Shown here: positions 25,861 to 33,432 of the stretch, one piece after another
Layout: each line of letters starts with the position of its first letter
Numbering within the stretch: position 1 is the stretch's first letter
Source of the DNA: Gracilibacillus massiliensis
GTDB lineage: Bacteria; Bacillota; Bacilli; Bacillales; Amphibacillaceae
Direction: 5' to 3'
Length of the DNA stretch: 64,000 bases
NCBI RefSeq assembly: GCF_001458115.1
Contig: NZ_CZRP01000012.1
Span: 372,001 to 436,000 of the forward strand
The notes under the pieces: generated by a model
The model's input: only the letters and a program-made list of their open reading frames with translations
The model's database searches: none
Told to the model about the DNA's origin: nothing
Program-made: the position numbers and the translations under genes

Positions 25861-26215
25861 ATGAAAAAAATGGTTGGTATTGTTACTCATTTTTTTAGTT
25901 GGTTGTGATTCAGAAGTTGAAAAATTCGATTATCAAGACCAAACAAATGATAACCATGTGGCAGAACAGCCAGAATTTTTTAACTACATAATTATCGAAA
26001 TAACTGAAGATAAATTGGAAATAGCTCCAATACGAAATGATCTTGATGTATCGTATTCGACAGAAATATTATCATTATCTCATGAAACCAAAGTAGAAGG
26101 TAAGAAACGCCATATTAATGATTTAAAAATAGACGATAGGGTAGACGTATGGACAAAGGACAATGACCAAATAGAAAAAATTAAGGTGAAAGAAGAATTT
26201 GATAATACTTATTAA
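25861..26215 (+). pseudogene. Lipoprotein gene with apparent frameshift in an A7 tract near the start
   Basis: ATG 25861 has a good ribosome site (GAGGTG) but its frame ends after 15 codons. Removing one A from the seven-A run right after the ATG gives MKKWLVLLLIFLVGCDSEVE, a textbook lipoprotein signal with the lipobox LVGC, continuing into an open frame to 26215. Without the shift, only TTG 25874 could start the long frame, giving a signal sequence with no positive n-region and no ribosome site. The mature part (about 100 residues) is acidic and probably an all-beta domain. Possible causes are assembly error, slippage-tolerant or phase-variable expression, or recent mutation. Its 3' end overlaps ligD by 35 bp. 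Confidence 0.6.
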
Positions 26216-27938
26216 ATGGACAACCTTTCTCTTTTAGTCTGTCAGGCACTGTGTGGATAGTGAAGTCTAACGGGTTTAATTGATCATTCACTTCATCCCA
26301 AAAAAGTGGTGTTGCTACCGTCGCTTCTTTTGTAGCTCTAGTCGAATAAGGAGCGATAATAGTTTTGCCTGGTCCATGTTGCACAAAATCAATATAAAGT
26401 CGATTGCCTCGGTTTTTTATTAACCGCTCTATTGTAAATAGATCAGGATACTCTTTGATCAATACCTTGGCAACTGCTTCCAATAATGTTCTTGTCTCTT
26501 GGTATGTCATTTCTTGGATGGGAATATGAACTTGTAATCCAGTTTTTCCTGATGTTTTTACAAAAGGTATGAAACCCTGGTATTCCATCATTTCTTTAAT
26601 TAACAATGCTGCTTTTACAGCTAATTGAAAATGTTTTATTGATGGTGGATCTAAATCAAAAACCATTTCATCTGGATTAGTATTATCTGACTTATTAAAT
26701 GGAACATGAAACTCAATGCCACCATGATTCCCAAACCAAATTAAACTTCTAAGATCTTGGCAGAGCATATGCTTATCGCCGCCTTCTGTTACTCTAAACT
26801 CAATAAAATCCGGTGCATAGTCAGGTACATGTTTTTGATAAAAAGAATGGTGAGCAACTCCATCAGGATAACGGATTAATGTTAAAAGTCGATCCTTTAA
26901 TTTACTAAGTAATAGGGGAGCAGTGAATCTTAAGTAACATAAATAATCTAGTTTTTTAACATGAGGAAATAAGTACTTGTTTAATTTCGATAATGAAACC
27001 TCTTGAGGAAATTGAGCTAATCCTAATTTAACTGTCTTGTCTGTGCAATCAGTAGGTACTAAATCAAAACGAAATTGATGAAAGTAAGGCTCTCTTATTT
27101 CCTGATCCGTTGCACTTAAACAATGGATATCGATACAAGTGGCTGGCTTGACCTTCCATGTTGTAGCATTGATTTTTTGACCATTTTGTTTGATAAAATC
27201 AATTAGAGTTTGTTTCTGATTAGAAGTAAAACCATTCTTACACTTACCTAATACTTCTAAAGCATCGTCGATATAGTGGGTGACAGTAAAATAATCGTTT
27301 TTCATATTCCACTTCGTGATCACCCCTTGAATAGTGCGGTAATTTTTGATTTTTTGCCACGATTTAGTTCTTTTTCCTTTCTGATAAGTGGAATTGGCTA
27401 GTTTTGCGATAATCCCTTCTGCTTGATGTAATTCAACGATAGCTTTAATCGTTTCTACATTGTTAAAGGTAGGGGCTTTTTGTACGATATCCGTTTCTTC
27501 ACCAAATAATTTTGTTATAAGTTTATCTCTCTCTAGCCATTCCTTCTTTTCCAAATCGATTCCTGCCCAGTACAAAATGTCAAAGCAAACAAAACTGGTT
27601 GGTCTGTGCTGACAATAATAATTTATTTTTGTGTTTGTCTTTAAACGAGCCCTTAATTGTATGTGTTCGAAATCCGTATGGAAAGGCGTAATGAACTGAA
27701 CTAGTTCGCCATCAAGAAACATTGGCAAGTTTTTTTTATACTTTTCTTTATTATTATCACACCAAGACACAATTTCTGGAAATGAGGAAGTTAGATCAGT
27801 TCCATTACGGCTCCATATTGTGACTGAGTGATCTGTCCATTTAAGTCCACAACGAAAACCATCATATTTAACCTGATATAACCATTTGTCACTGATTGGT
27901 ATATCTTCTACTAATAATGGTAACATTGGTTTCCACAT
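26181..27938 (-). CDS. ligD: DNA ligase D, ligase-polymerase form
   Basis: This 585-residue NHEJ enzyme joins and fills double-strand breaks with Ku. The N-terminal ATP-dependent ligase has the adenylated Lys24 in YQVKYDGFRCG and EGIIAKLANSTYQKG as motif IV/V region; the C-terminal half is the primase-polymerase domain with the metal-binding Asp pair in VFDLDPPS and SGKTGLQVHIP. The phosphoesterase domain of mycobacterial or Pseudomonas LigD is absent, as in B. subtilis YkoU. ATG 27938 is chosen because AAGGAGATC precedes it. It is divergent from ku across 118 bp, consistent with joint control, which in B. subtilis occurs in the forespore. Confidence 0.93.
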   Translation of the reverse strand: MWKPMLPLLVEDIPISDKWLYQVKYDGFRCGLKWTDHSVTIWSRNGTDLTSSFPEIVSWCDNNKEKYKKNLPMFLDGELVQFITPFHTDFEHIQLRARLKTNTKINYYCQHRPTSFVCFDILYWAGIDLEKKEWLERDKLITKLFGEETDIVQKAPTFNNVETIKAIVELHQAEGIIAKLANSTYQKGKRTKSWQKIKNYRTIQGVITKWNMKNDYFTVTHYIDDALEVLGKCKNGFTSNQKQTLIDFIKQNGQKINATTWKVKPATCIDIHCLSATDQEIREPYFHQFRFDLVPTDCTDKTVKLGLAQFPQEVSLSKLNKYLFPHVKKLDYLCYLRFTAPLLLSKLKDRLLTLIRYPDGVAHHSFYQKHVPDYAPDFIEFRVTEGGDKHMLCQDLRSLIWFGNHGGIEFHVPFNKSDNTNPDEMVFDLDPPSIKHFQLAVKAALLIKEMMEYQGFIPFVKTSGKTGLQVHIPIQEMTYQETRTLLEAVAKVLIKEYPDLFTIERLIKNRGNRLYIDFVQHGPGKTIIAPYSTRATKEATVATPLFWDEVNDQLNPLDFTIHTVPDRLKEKGCPFNKYYQILLSP

Positions 27939-28056
27939 TATCTGATCTCCTTTTATCATGTCAATGATAAACATTAATTAGCTTTTCAAGATTATTTTGA
28001 ACTAAATTTTGTATGATTATAAGGAATTTAGCAAAAATAATAGAAGAGGTGATCAG

Positions 28057-28899
28057 ATGCATACAATGTGGAAAGGTACAATAAGCTTCGGACTAGTAAA
28101 TATTCCAATAAAATTACACTCTGCGACAGAAAATAAGGATATTAAACTTCGAAACCTTCATAAAGAATGTCAATCTCCTGTCAAATATGAAAAAGTCTGT
28201 CCTGTCTGTGAGAAGGAGGTCGGCAATGATGATATTGTAAAAGGATTTGAGTATACAAAAAATAAATTCGTTATTCTAGAAGAAGAGGATTTAGAGGCAA
28301 TTAAAGAAGAGAAAGAGGATAAATCCGTCGATATTGTAGACTTTGTAAAATTAGAGGAAATTGATCCCATTTATTTTGATAGAAGCTATTATTTGTCACC
28401 AAATGATGGAGGAGCAAAGGCTTATGGATTGTTGAGAAAAGCATTGGAGGAAACGGGTAAAATTGGTTTAGCAAAAATTACGATTCGATCTAAAGAGCAT
28501 TTAGCAGTAGTGCGTATTTATAAGAACACGCTTGTAATGGAAACGATCTATTTCCCCGATGAAGTTCGTGATTTTCAAGAAGTACCAAATGTGCCGGAAG
28601 AAACAAATATTGTCGAGAAAGAAATTGAGACCGCTAAATTACTAATCGATCAGTTAACCACAACTTTTGAACCAGAGAAATATCATGATGACTACCGTAC
28701 TGCCTTATTAGAATTAATTGAACAGAAGAAAAACGGGGAAGAAATAGCTACTGCACAAGAACCAGCCAAGAAAGATAATGTAACTGATTTGATGGAAGCT
28801 CTTGAAAAGTCACTAAATAAAACCAAGAAACAAAAAAAATCAACAAAACGGAAGAAATCAACTAAAAAGACGACATCTCAAAAGGCAAAAGCTAATTAA
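28057..28899 (+). CDS. ku: Ku homologue for non-homologous end joining
   Basis: This 280-residue Ku protein binds DNA ends and recruits LigD. The start MHTMWKGTISFGLVNIPIKL is highly conserved in bacterial Ku. CPVCEKEV, FVILEEEDLEAI and the bridge region IDPIYFDRSYYLSP follow. The C-terminus (about 255-280) is a lysine-rich tail, which in relatives helps threading on DNA. ATG 28057 with AGAGGTGATC is preferred over an upstream in-frame start at 28009. Divergent gene: ligD. Confidence 0.93.
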   Translation: MHTMWKGTISFGLVNIPIKLHSATENKDIKLRNLHKECQSPVKYEKVCPVCEKEVGNDDIVKGFEYTKNKFVILEEEDLEAIKEEKEDKSVDIVDFVKLEEIDPIYFDRSYYLSPNDGGAKAYGLLRKALEETGKIGLAKITIRSKEHLAVVRIYKNTLVMETIYFPDEVRDFQEVPNVPEETNIVEKEIETAKLLIDQLTTTFEPEKYHDDYRTALLELIEQKKNGEEIATAQEPAKKDNVTDLMEALEKSLNKTKKQKKSTKRKKSTKKTTSQKAKAN

Positions 28900-29023
28900 T
28901 TGAGCTGAATTGGTAAACATATATAGCATAGCACAATATAATGTTTTAGATTACTGTGTTTTATTATTCTTTTCCAGTATAATTACGATATAAGGCTCAA
29001 AAATGCAGGGGGAATTTACAAGG

Positions 29024-29215
29024 ATGAGTATGAAAAGAATAATTCTAATGGAGAGCATTTATGCGTTAGTGATCGGTTTCATATTAGGCTATATATTTGA
29101 AAATATCGTTCTAGGATTGGCAATTGGGGTTGGAATTGGAGCAATTATGGTACTTATTTTAGCTGCAATTAATAAACGAAACCTTAATAAAAATAAGAAT
29201 CATATACATAATTAA
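29024..29215 (+). CDS. Small hydrophobic membrane protein
   Basis: A protein of about 63 residues, depending on the start (ATG 29003, 29024 or 29030 are in frame; AGGGGG at 29006-29011 favours one of the later two). Two Gly/Ile-rich hydrophobic segments (YALVIGFILGYIFENIVLG and IGVGIGAIMVLILAAI) make a hairpin, followed by a Lys/Asn/His-rich tail. Such glycine-zipper small proteins are common next to spore genes, and sspH follows, but no function is known. Confidence 0.55.
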   Translation: MSMKRIILMESIYALVIGFILGYIFENIVLGLAIGVGIGAIMVLILAAINKRNLNKNKNHIHN

Positions 29216-29267
29216 CGGCGAATAGAAAAAACTATCCTTCAATAAATCAAATAAAGGAGGATAAATG

Positions 29268-29444
29268 ATGAATGCCCAAAGAGCACAAGAAATTATGGAG
29301 TCTGCCGATATGCGAAAGGTAACATATAATGGAGATAATGTCTATATAGAACATGTAGATCAAGGGACAGGTCATGCAACCGTACATCCTATAGATAGCC
29401 CAGAGCAAAAATATATGGTGTCTGTTGATCAACTAGAAGAATAA
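29268..29444 (+). CDS. sspH: Small acid-soluble spore protein H
   Basis: This 58-residue protein begins MNAQRAQEIMESADMRKVTY, closely matching SspH of B. subtilis (MNTQRAQEIVESPDM), and continues with the family's NGDNVYIEHVD and a final acidic VSVDQLEE. H-type SASPs are minor spore-core proteins made in the forespore under sigma-G. AAGGAGG is spaced 7 bp before ATG 29268; an ATG three bases earlier is too close. A terminator follows directly. Confidence 0.92.
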   Translation: MNAQRAQEIMESADMRKVTYNGDNVYIEHVDQGTGHATVHPIDSPEQKYMVSVDQLEE

Positions 29445-29450
29445 CACACA

Positions 29451-29488
29451 AAAGCACTTGGGTATGTTTCCAGGTGCTTTCGTACTTT
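29451..29488 (+). terminator. Terminator after sspH
   Basis: AAAGCACTTGG pairs with CCAGGTGCTTT (one G-U pair), followed by CGTACTTTT. Confidence 0.7.
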
Positions 29489-29615
29489 TGAAGTTAAAAT
29501 GTTTGCAAAATATTTTAAAAAATTTGCAGGAATTCAGCGATTGATAGCGAATATTATTAGGGTATGTAAAACTATTTTAGATGCAATGGTTTAGTTTATA
29601 CTCGGGGGATTCATC

Positions 29616-31163
29616 ATGCAATCATTTGAACCATATACACTATATATTACTGCGATGGGATTATTAATATTATTTTTATCCATTGTCTTATTAAAAAGAC
29701 CGACCAATTTCAGCAGAGTTTTGCTCTCGATAAGTTTAATTCTTGCTAGTTCATTCATGATCTTAACAGCTTTCGAATTATACGTTCAAGATTTTAATGC
29801 AATGTTATGGCTTAGAAATTTTCAGCAAATTGCATTGTTTTTATGTCCTGTATTTCTATTTGGATTTGCTAGAGAGCTAGCTGACTCCAATCCACAAAAA
29901 AACATAAGATACATGGTATATTTAAGTATTCCTGCAGTATTGGGACTTATTTTAATATTTACTAATTCATTTCATCAATGGATAAGGTCAGAGACATCAG
30001 TTCAAACAATTAATGGATTAACAGAGATCACCGTAACCTCTACATCTATTGGAATGTTTTTTGTTGCATACCTTATATTTTTAACATTATTACCAGTCTT
30101 TACTTTGTTAAGGAATATGCATGATTTACCAACACACCTCAGATTAAGTCACCTTTTGTCATCTACGGCTATTCTACTACCTTTGCTATCCGTATTAATT
30201 ATGCCTTTTGTTTCGATTGACATACCGGGTCAAGTAGCATTGTCTTTTTCACTAATGAGTTTTATGTTAATTTTTATCTTTAAGCGCTATGATTTTAATT
30301 CAATCTGGCCTGTTTCGCGCAGTAAAATTTTGACGTCATTAGCGGAAGGTATCTTATTATTTGATACACAATATAAATTATTAGAAATTAATAAGGCAGG
30401 ATTGCAAATTATTCAAAAGTGGCTACCAGATTCAAATGAGAAGATGATTATTGGGCAACAAGCAGAAAAAATATTTAATAACGAAAAAATCAAAAAGAGT
30501 TTGTATGCAAAAAAGACAACTTCATTTGAATGGAAAGTGATGGTGGAGGATGCTTCTTGTTTTTTACACGTAAATGTTGTACCGATAGGCTATTTTGGAC
30601 AAGAACTAATGTTAATTGTTTTTACTGATATTACGGAAAAGAAGCTGATAGAAAATCGTTTATATACATTAGCTCATTATGATACTTTAACAGATATTTG
30701 TAATCGCCATTCATTTATTGAGAAATATAACCGTAAGATAAAGAACAAGAATTTTCCTATGTCATTGTTATTATTGGATATTGACCATTTTAAGCAATTT
30801 AACGATCAGTATGGTCATTTAATTGGTGATAAAGTCTTAAAACAATTTGCAAAGACGCTAACAAAGTTTTTTATTACAAAAGAACAGCATGTTGTCGTAG
30901 GTAGAATTGGTGGAGAAGAGTTTGCCGTTTTATTGGAAATGGATGCAGATGCAGCAACCATTCAGGCTAATCAATTTCAACAAAAATTATCAGAATGTTC
31001 AATTAATGTAAATGATTATAAATATGAAAATATCACAGTTAGCATAGGAGTTGCTACGACCTACCAACAAACCAATTTTGAAACGATCTACAAAGAGGCT
31101 GATGATGGTCTTTACCAAGCAAAACGTGCCGGAAGAGACCGTGTTGAGATGGTTAATACATAA
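29616..31163 (+). CDS. 7TM-PAS-GGDEF diguanylate cyclase
   Basis: The 515-residue protein has an N-terminal block of about seven membrane helices (about 8-225), the histidine-kinase-type 7TM sensor module, then a PAS domain (about 235-345, ending MLIVFTDITEKKLIENRL) and a GGDEF domain (about 350-510). The active site is RIGGEEFAVLLE (about 432-436), the functional GGEEF variant. The RxxD inhibitory site found in the other cyclase at 21838 is not present at the equivalent position (KEQHVVVGR), so product inhibition is not expected. Ligand unknown. Confidence 0.88.
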   Translation: MQSFEPYTLYITAMGLLILFLSIVLLKRPTNFSRVLLSISLILASSFMILTAFELYVQDFNAMLWLRNFQQIALFLCPVFLFGFARELADSNPQKNIRYMVYLSIPAVLGLILIFTNSFHQWIRSETSVQTINGLTEITVTSTSIGMFFVAYLIFLTLLPVFTLLRNMHDLPTHLRLSHLLSSTAILLPLLSVLIMPFVSIDIPGQVALSFSLMSFMLIFIFKRYDFNSIWPVSRSKILTSLAEGILLFDTQYKLLEINKAGLQIIQKWLPDSNEKMIIGQQAEKIFNNEKIKKSLYAKKTTSFEWKVMVEDASCFLHVNVVPIGYFGQELMLIVFTDITEKKLIENRLYTLAHYDTLTDICNRHSFIEKYNRKIKNKNFPMSLLLLDIDHFKQFNDQYGHLIGDKVLKQFAKTLTKFFITKEQHVVVGRIGGEEFAVLLEMDADAATIQANQFQQKLSECSINVNDYKYENITVSIGVATTYQQTNFETIYKEADDGLYQAKRAGRDRVEMVNT

Positions 31164-31181
31164 ATGTAGAGGAGGTTGTTC

Positions 31182-31214
31182 ATGTTGAAGTTAATAGAGA
31201 TAGAGGATTCTTAA
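31182..31214 (+). other. Ten-codon ORF with strong ribosome site, probable gene remnant or leader
   Basis: GAGGAGG stands 7 bp before an ATG that opens only MLKLIEIEDS and a stop. The site is too good to be random, so this may be the truncated start of a lost gene or a leader peptide. It falls at the point where synteny with B. subtilis upstream of comER breaks. Confidence 0.3.
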
Positions 31215-31326
31215 TATCGCTTGCAAAAAAAGCATAAATACAAATTTCTACTTTTTTCACTCAGGAAAAGTCGTTTCATGCGGTTTCCCGGGTAATAATT
31301 ATAGGTATTTCCCTATTTTTAATAAA

Positions 31327-31367
31327 AGCAACTGAAATGTACGTTTGAAAATGACATTTCAGTTGCT
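31327..31367 (-). terminator. Terminator of comER
   Basis: Perfect 14-bp arms AGCAACTGAAATGT and ACATTTCAGTTGCT; on the minus strand a TTTTATT run follows. Confidence 0.85.
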
Positions 31368-31379
31368 AAGCGTTTAGCA

Positions 31380-32201
31380 TTAAGTCTTCAAACTTTTGGC
31401 AATCATCTCTTTGTCTTCTTTAAATTTATGATGTGTTTGTTGGATTAATTCTTCAAATAATCCATTTAGATTTTTTTCCATCGAAGCAATACCGACTCCT
31501 GTGACTCCGCCTTTCACACAAACCTTTTCAATTAGTTCAGGTAATGTAAAATGATTTTCCGCTAACAATTTCCCGAAACCTATAAACATTTTTTCCATTA
31601 ATAATGTTGCTTGTTCTGAAGTAATTTCCGTTTGTTCTACGGCATCTTGAATATAGTTTTCAGCCAAATAGGAGAAAAATGCTGGACCACATGAGACAAT
31701 GTCTGATGCGATTCTCATAATATTTTCCTCTATCTCGATAGGCTCTGAAAAATAGTGACATTTCTTAATGAAAAGCTCTTTACGATAAGGATCAATAGTA
31801 GAGCCAAAGGTTAAAAGGCTGACTCCCGCTAATGCATAGTTGGTTATACTTGGTACCATTCGCGCTACCTGACAATTTACTAATGATTCAATATCGCTTA
31901 TCGATAATGGACTTGTAATCGATACAATTAATTGCTTTTCGTTTAAAATAGGTTCGATCTCTTTTAAACAATCGACCATGTCACCTGGTTTTACACATAA
32001 GAAAATAGTGTCGACGTTTTTCACTAATTCAAATGCATTTTCTTCTACGTGAATGTTCGGATATTTACTTTGGATCGCATATGCTTTTGCCGCAGTTCGA
32101 TTATGAATATAAAGGTCTTCTTGTCTTAATAAGTTGGAATCTAAAAATGCTGAAATTAAGACTTCTCCCATATTTCCCGTTCCAATTAAACCCCATTTCA
32201 T
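31380..32201 (-). CDS. comER: ComER, pyrroline-5-carboxylate reductase-like
   Basis: This 273-residue protein resembles ProC. It has the Rossmann start MKWGLIGTGNMGEVLISAF, VDTIFLCVKPGDM, and the C-terminal dimerisation helix CVKGGVTGVGIASME. The position divergent from comEA is that of comER in B. subtilis. There the gene is dispensable for competence; links to sporulation and biofilm have been reported in other Bacillus. Enzymatic activity is not proven. AAGGAGG precedes its ATG. The comER-comEA spacing of 78 bp holds both promoters. Confidence 0.9.
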   Translation of the reverse strand: MKWGLIGTGNMGEVLISAFLDSNLLRQEDLYIHNRTAAKAYAIQSKYPNIHVEENAFELVKNVDTIFLCVKPGDMVDCLKEIEPILNEKQLIVSITSPLSISDIESLVNCQVARMVPSITNYALAGVSLLTFGSTIDPYRKELFIKKCHYFSEPIEIEENIMRIASDIVSCGPAFFSYLAENYIQDAVEQTEITSEQATLLMEKMFIGFGKLLAENHFTLPELIEKVCVKGGVTGVGIASMEKNLNGLFEELIQQTHHKFKEDKEMIAKSLKT

Positions 32202-32279
32202 TTTGTTTCGCCTCCTTAGTTGGTTTTGAGCTACACCCTATGAACAACTCTACTATCTTATGATAAAGGAATGATATTC

Positions 32280-32879
32280 ATGACATGGTTAATTAAAAAT
32301 TGGTATATACTTTTGTTGGTAATTGTATTAGTGATTTGGATTTTAGTGGAACCATCGAACGATTCGGAAGATAATAATATAGCTTTATTAGGTGAAGCAG
32401 GTGATGAGAATATTGAGAGCGAGGTACATGACGAAGTAGAGGAGGTAGAAGAGATCACCTATATGGTGGATATAAAAGGGGCTGTGGAAATGCCAGGTGT
32501 TTACGTTGTAAGTGAAGTGGATCGTGTACAAGATGCCATCGAACAGGCAGGAGGCTTTCTGCAAGATGCCGATGTGCAACGTCTTAATTTGGCGGAACGT
32601 GTTTATGATGAAATGGTAATATATGTTCCAACGGTAGGTGAGGTCGAAGATGGTGCAGGTAAAATCGGTTCCAGTGCGGTTGATAACAAAATAAAAATAA
32701 ACACTGCAACTATGGAGGAAATACAAACAATACCAGGTATTGGTGAAGTAAAAGCAGCTGAAATAGTAAAATATCGTGAAACTTACGGCAGGTTCGAGGC
32801 GATTGCGGATTTAATGAACGTATCAGGTATCGGTGAAAAGACTGTAGAAAAAATGGAGGAGTATGTGCGGGTGCCATAA
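32280..32879 (+). CDS. comEA: ComEA, DNA receptor for uptake
   Basis: The 199-residue membrane-anchored double-stranded-DNA receptor of the competence machinery. One membrane segment (about 5-25), an acidic linker (about 28-58), a SLBB-like domain (about 60-118; VDIKGAVEMPGVY, then DRVQDAIEQAGGF) and two helix-hairpin-helix motifs at the C-terminus (KINTATMEEIQTIPGIGEVK, then LMNVSGIGEKTVEKM) bind DNA outside the membrane. ATG 32280 fits AAAGGA 9 bp upstream; the ATG at 32271 is too close. The first gene of the comE operon. Confidence 0.93.
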   Translation: MTWLIKNWYILLLVIVLVIWILVEPSNDSEDNNIALLGEAGDENIESEVHDEVEEVEEITYMVDIKGAVEMPGVYVVSEVDRVQDAIEQAGGFLQDADVQRLNLAERVYDEMVIYVPTVGEVEDGAGKIGSSAVDNKIKINTATMEEIQTIPGIGEVKAAEIVKYRETYGRFEAIADLMNVSGIGEKTVEKMEEYVRVP

Positions 32880-32949
32880 TTTTATTGACGCTTCCTTATT
32901 CAATCGGTACACTTTTAATATATCGGTTGAAGGGAAAGGTTGATAAAAG

Positions 32950-33402
32950 ATGGAAAGAATATCATGGCATCAATATTTTATGGCACAAAGTCACCTACTG
33001 GCTCTACGAAGTACGTGTCAGAGATTAATGGTAGGAGCGACGATTGTTAGAGATAAACGAATAATTGCAGGTGGTTATAATGGCAGTGTTTCTGGCAGTG
33101 TTCATTGTATCGACGAGGGTTGTTATGTGATTGATGGCCATTGTGTACGAACGATTCATGCAGAAATGAACGCCTTATTACAATGTGCAAAATTCGGTGC
33201 TTCTACTGAAAATGCAGAAATTTATGTTACTCATTTTCCTTGTTTAAATTGTTGTAAAGCGATTATTCAAAGTGGTATAAAAACGGTTTATTATGCAGAA
33301 GATTATAAAAATCATCAATATGCTGTCGAACTTTTCAAGGAAGCGAATGTATATGTAGAGAAAGTGGAATTGGATCAACATTACATAAGTTTAAAACCAT
33401 AA
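32950..33402 (+). CDS. comEB: ComEB, dCMP deaminase family
   Basis: This 150-residue zinc deaminase carries the catalytic motifs TIHAEMNALL (His-x-Glu) and PCLNCCKAI (Cys-x2-Cys), plus the substrate-side GATIVRDKRIIAGGYNG. The family converts dCMP to dUMP; in B. subtilis comEB lies in the comE operon though not essential for uptake. It is 70 bp after comEA and 30 bp before the comEC start, so all three are co-transcribed. Confidence 0.92.
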   Translation: MERISWHQYFMAQSHLLALRSTCQRLMVGATIVRDKRIIAGGYNGSVSGSVHCIDEGCYVIDGHCVRTIHAEMNALLQCAKFGASTENAEIYVTHFPCLNCCKAIIQSGIKTVYYAEDYKNHQYAVELFKEANVYVEKVELDQHYISLKP

Positions 33403-33432
33403 AGACCACTTAGGTGAGAGGAGGATTTGTTT

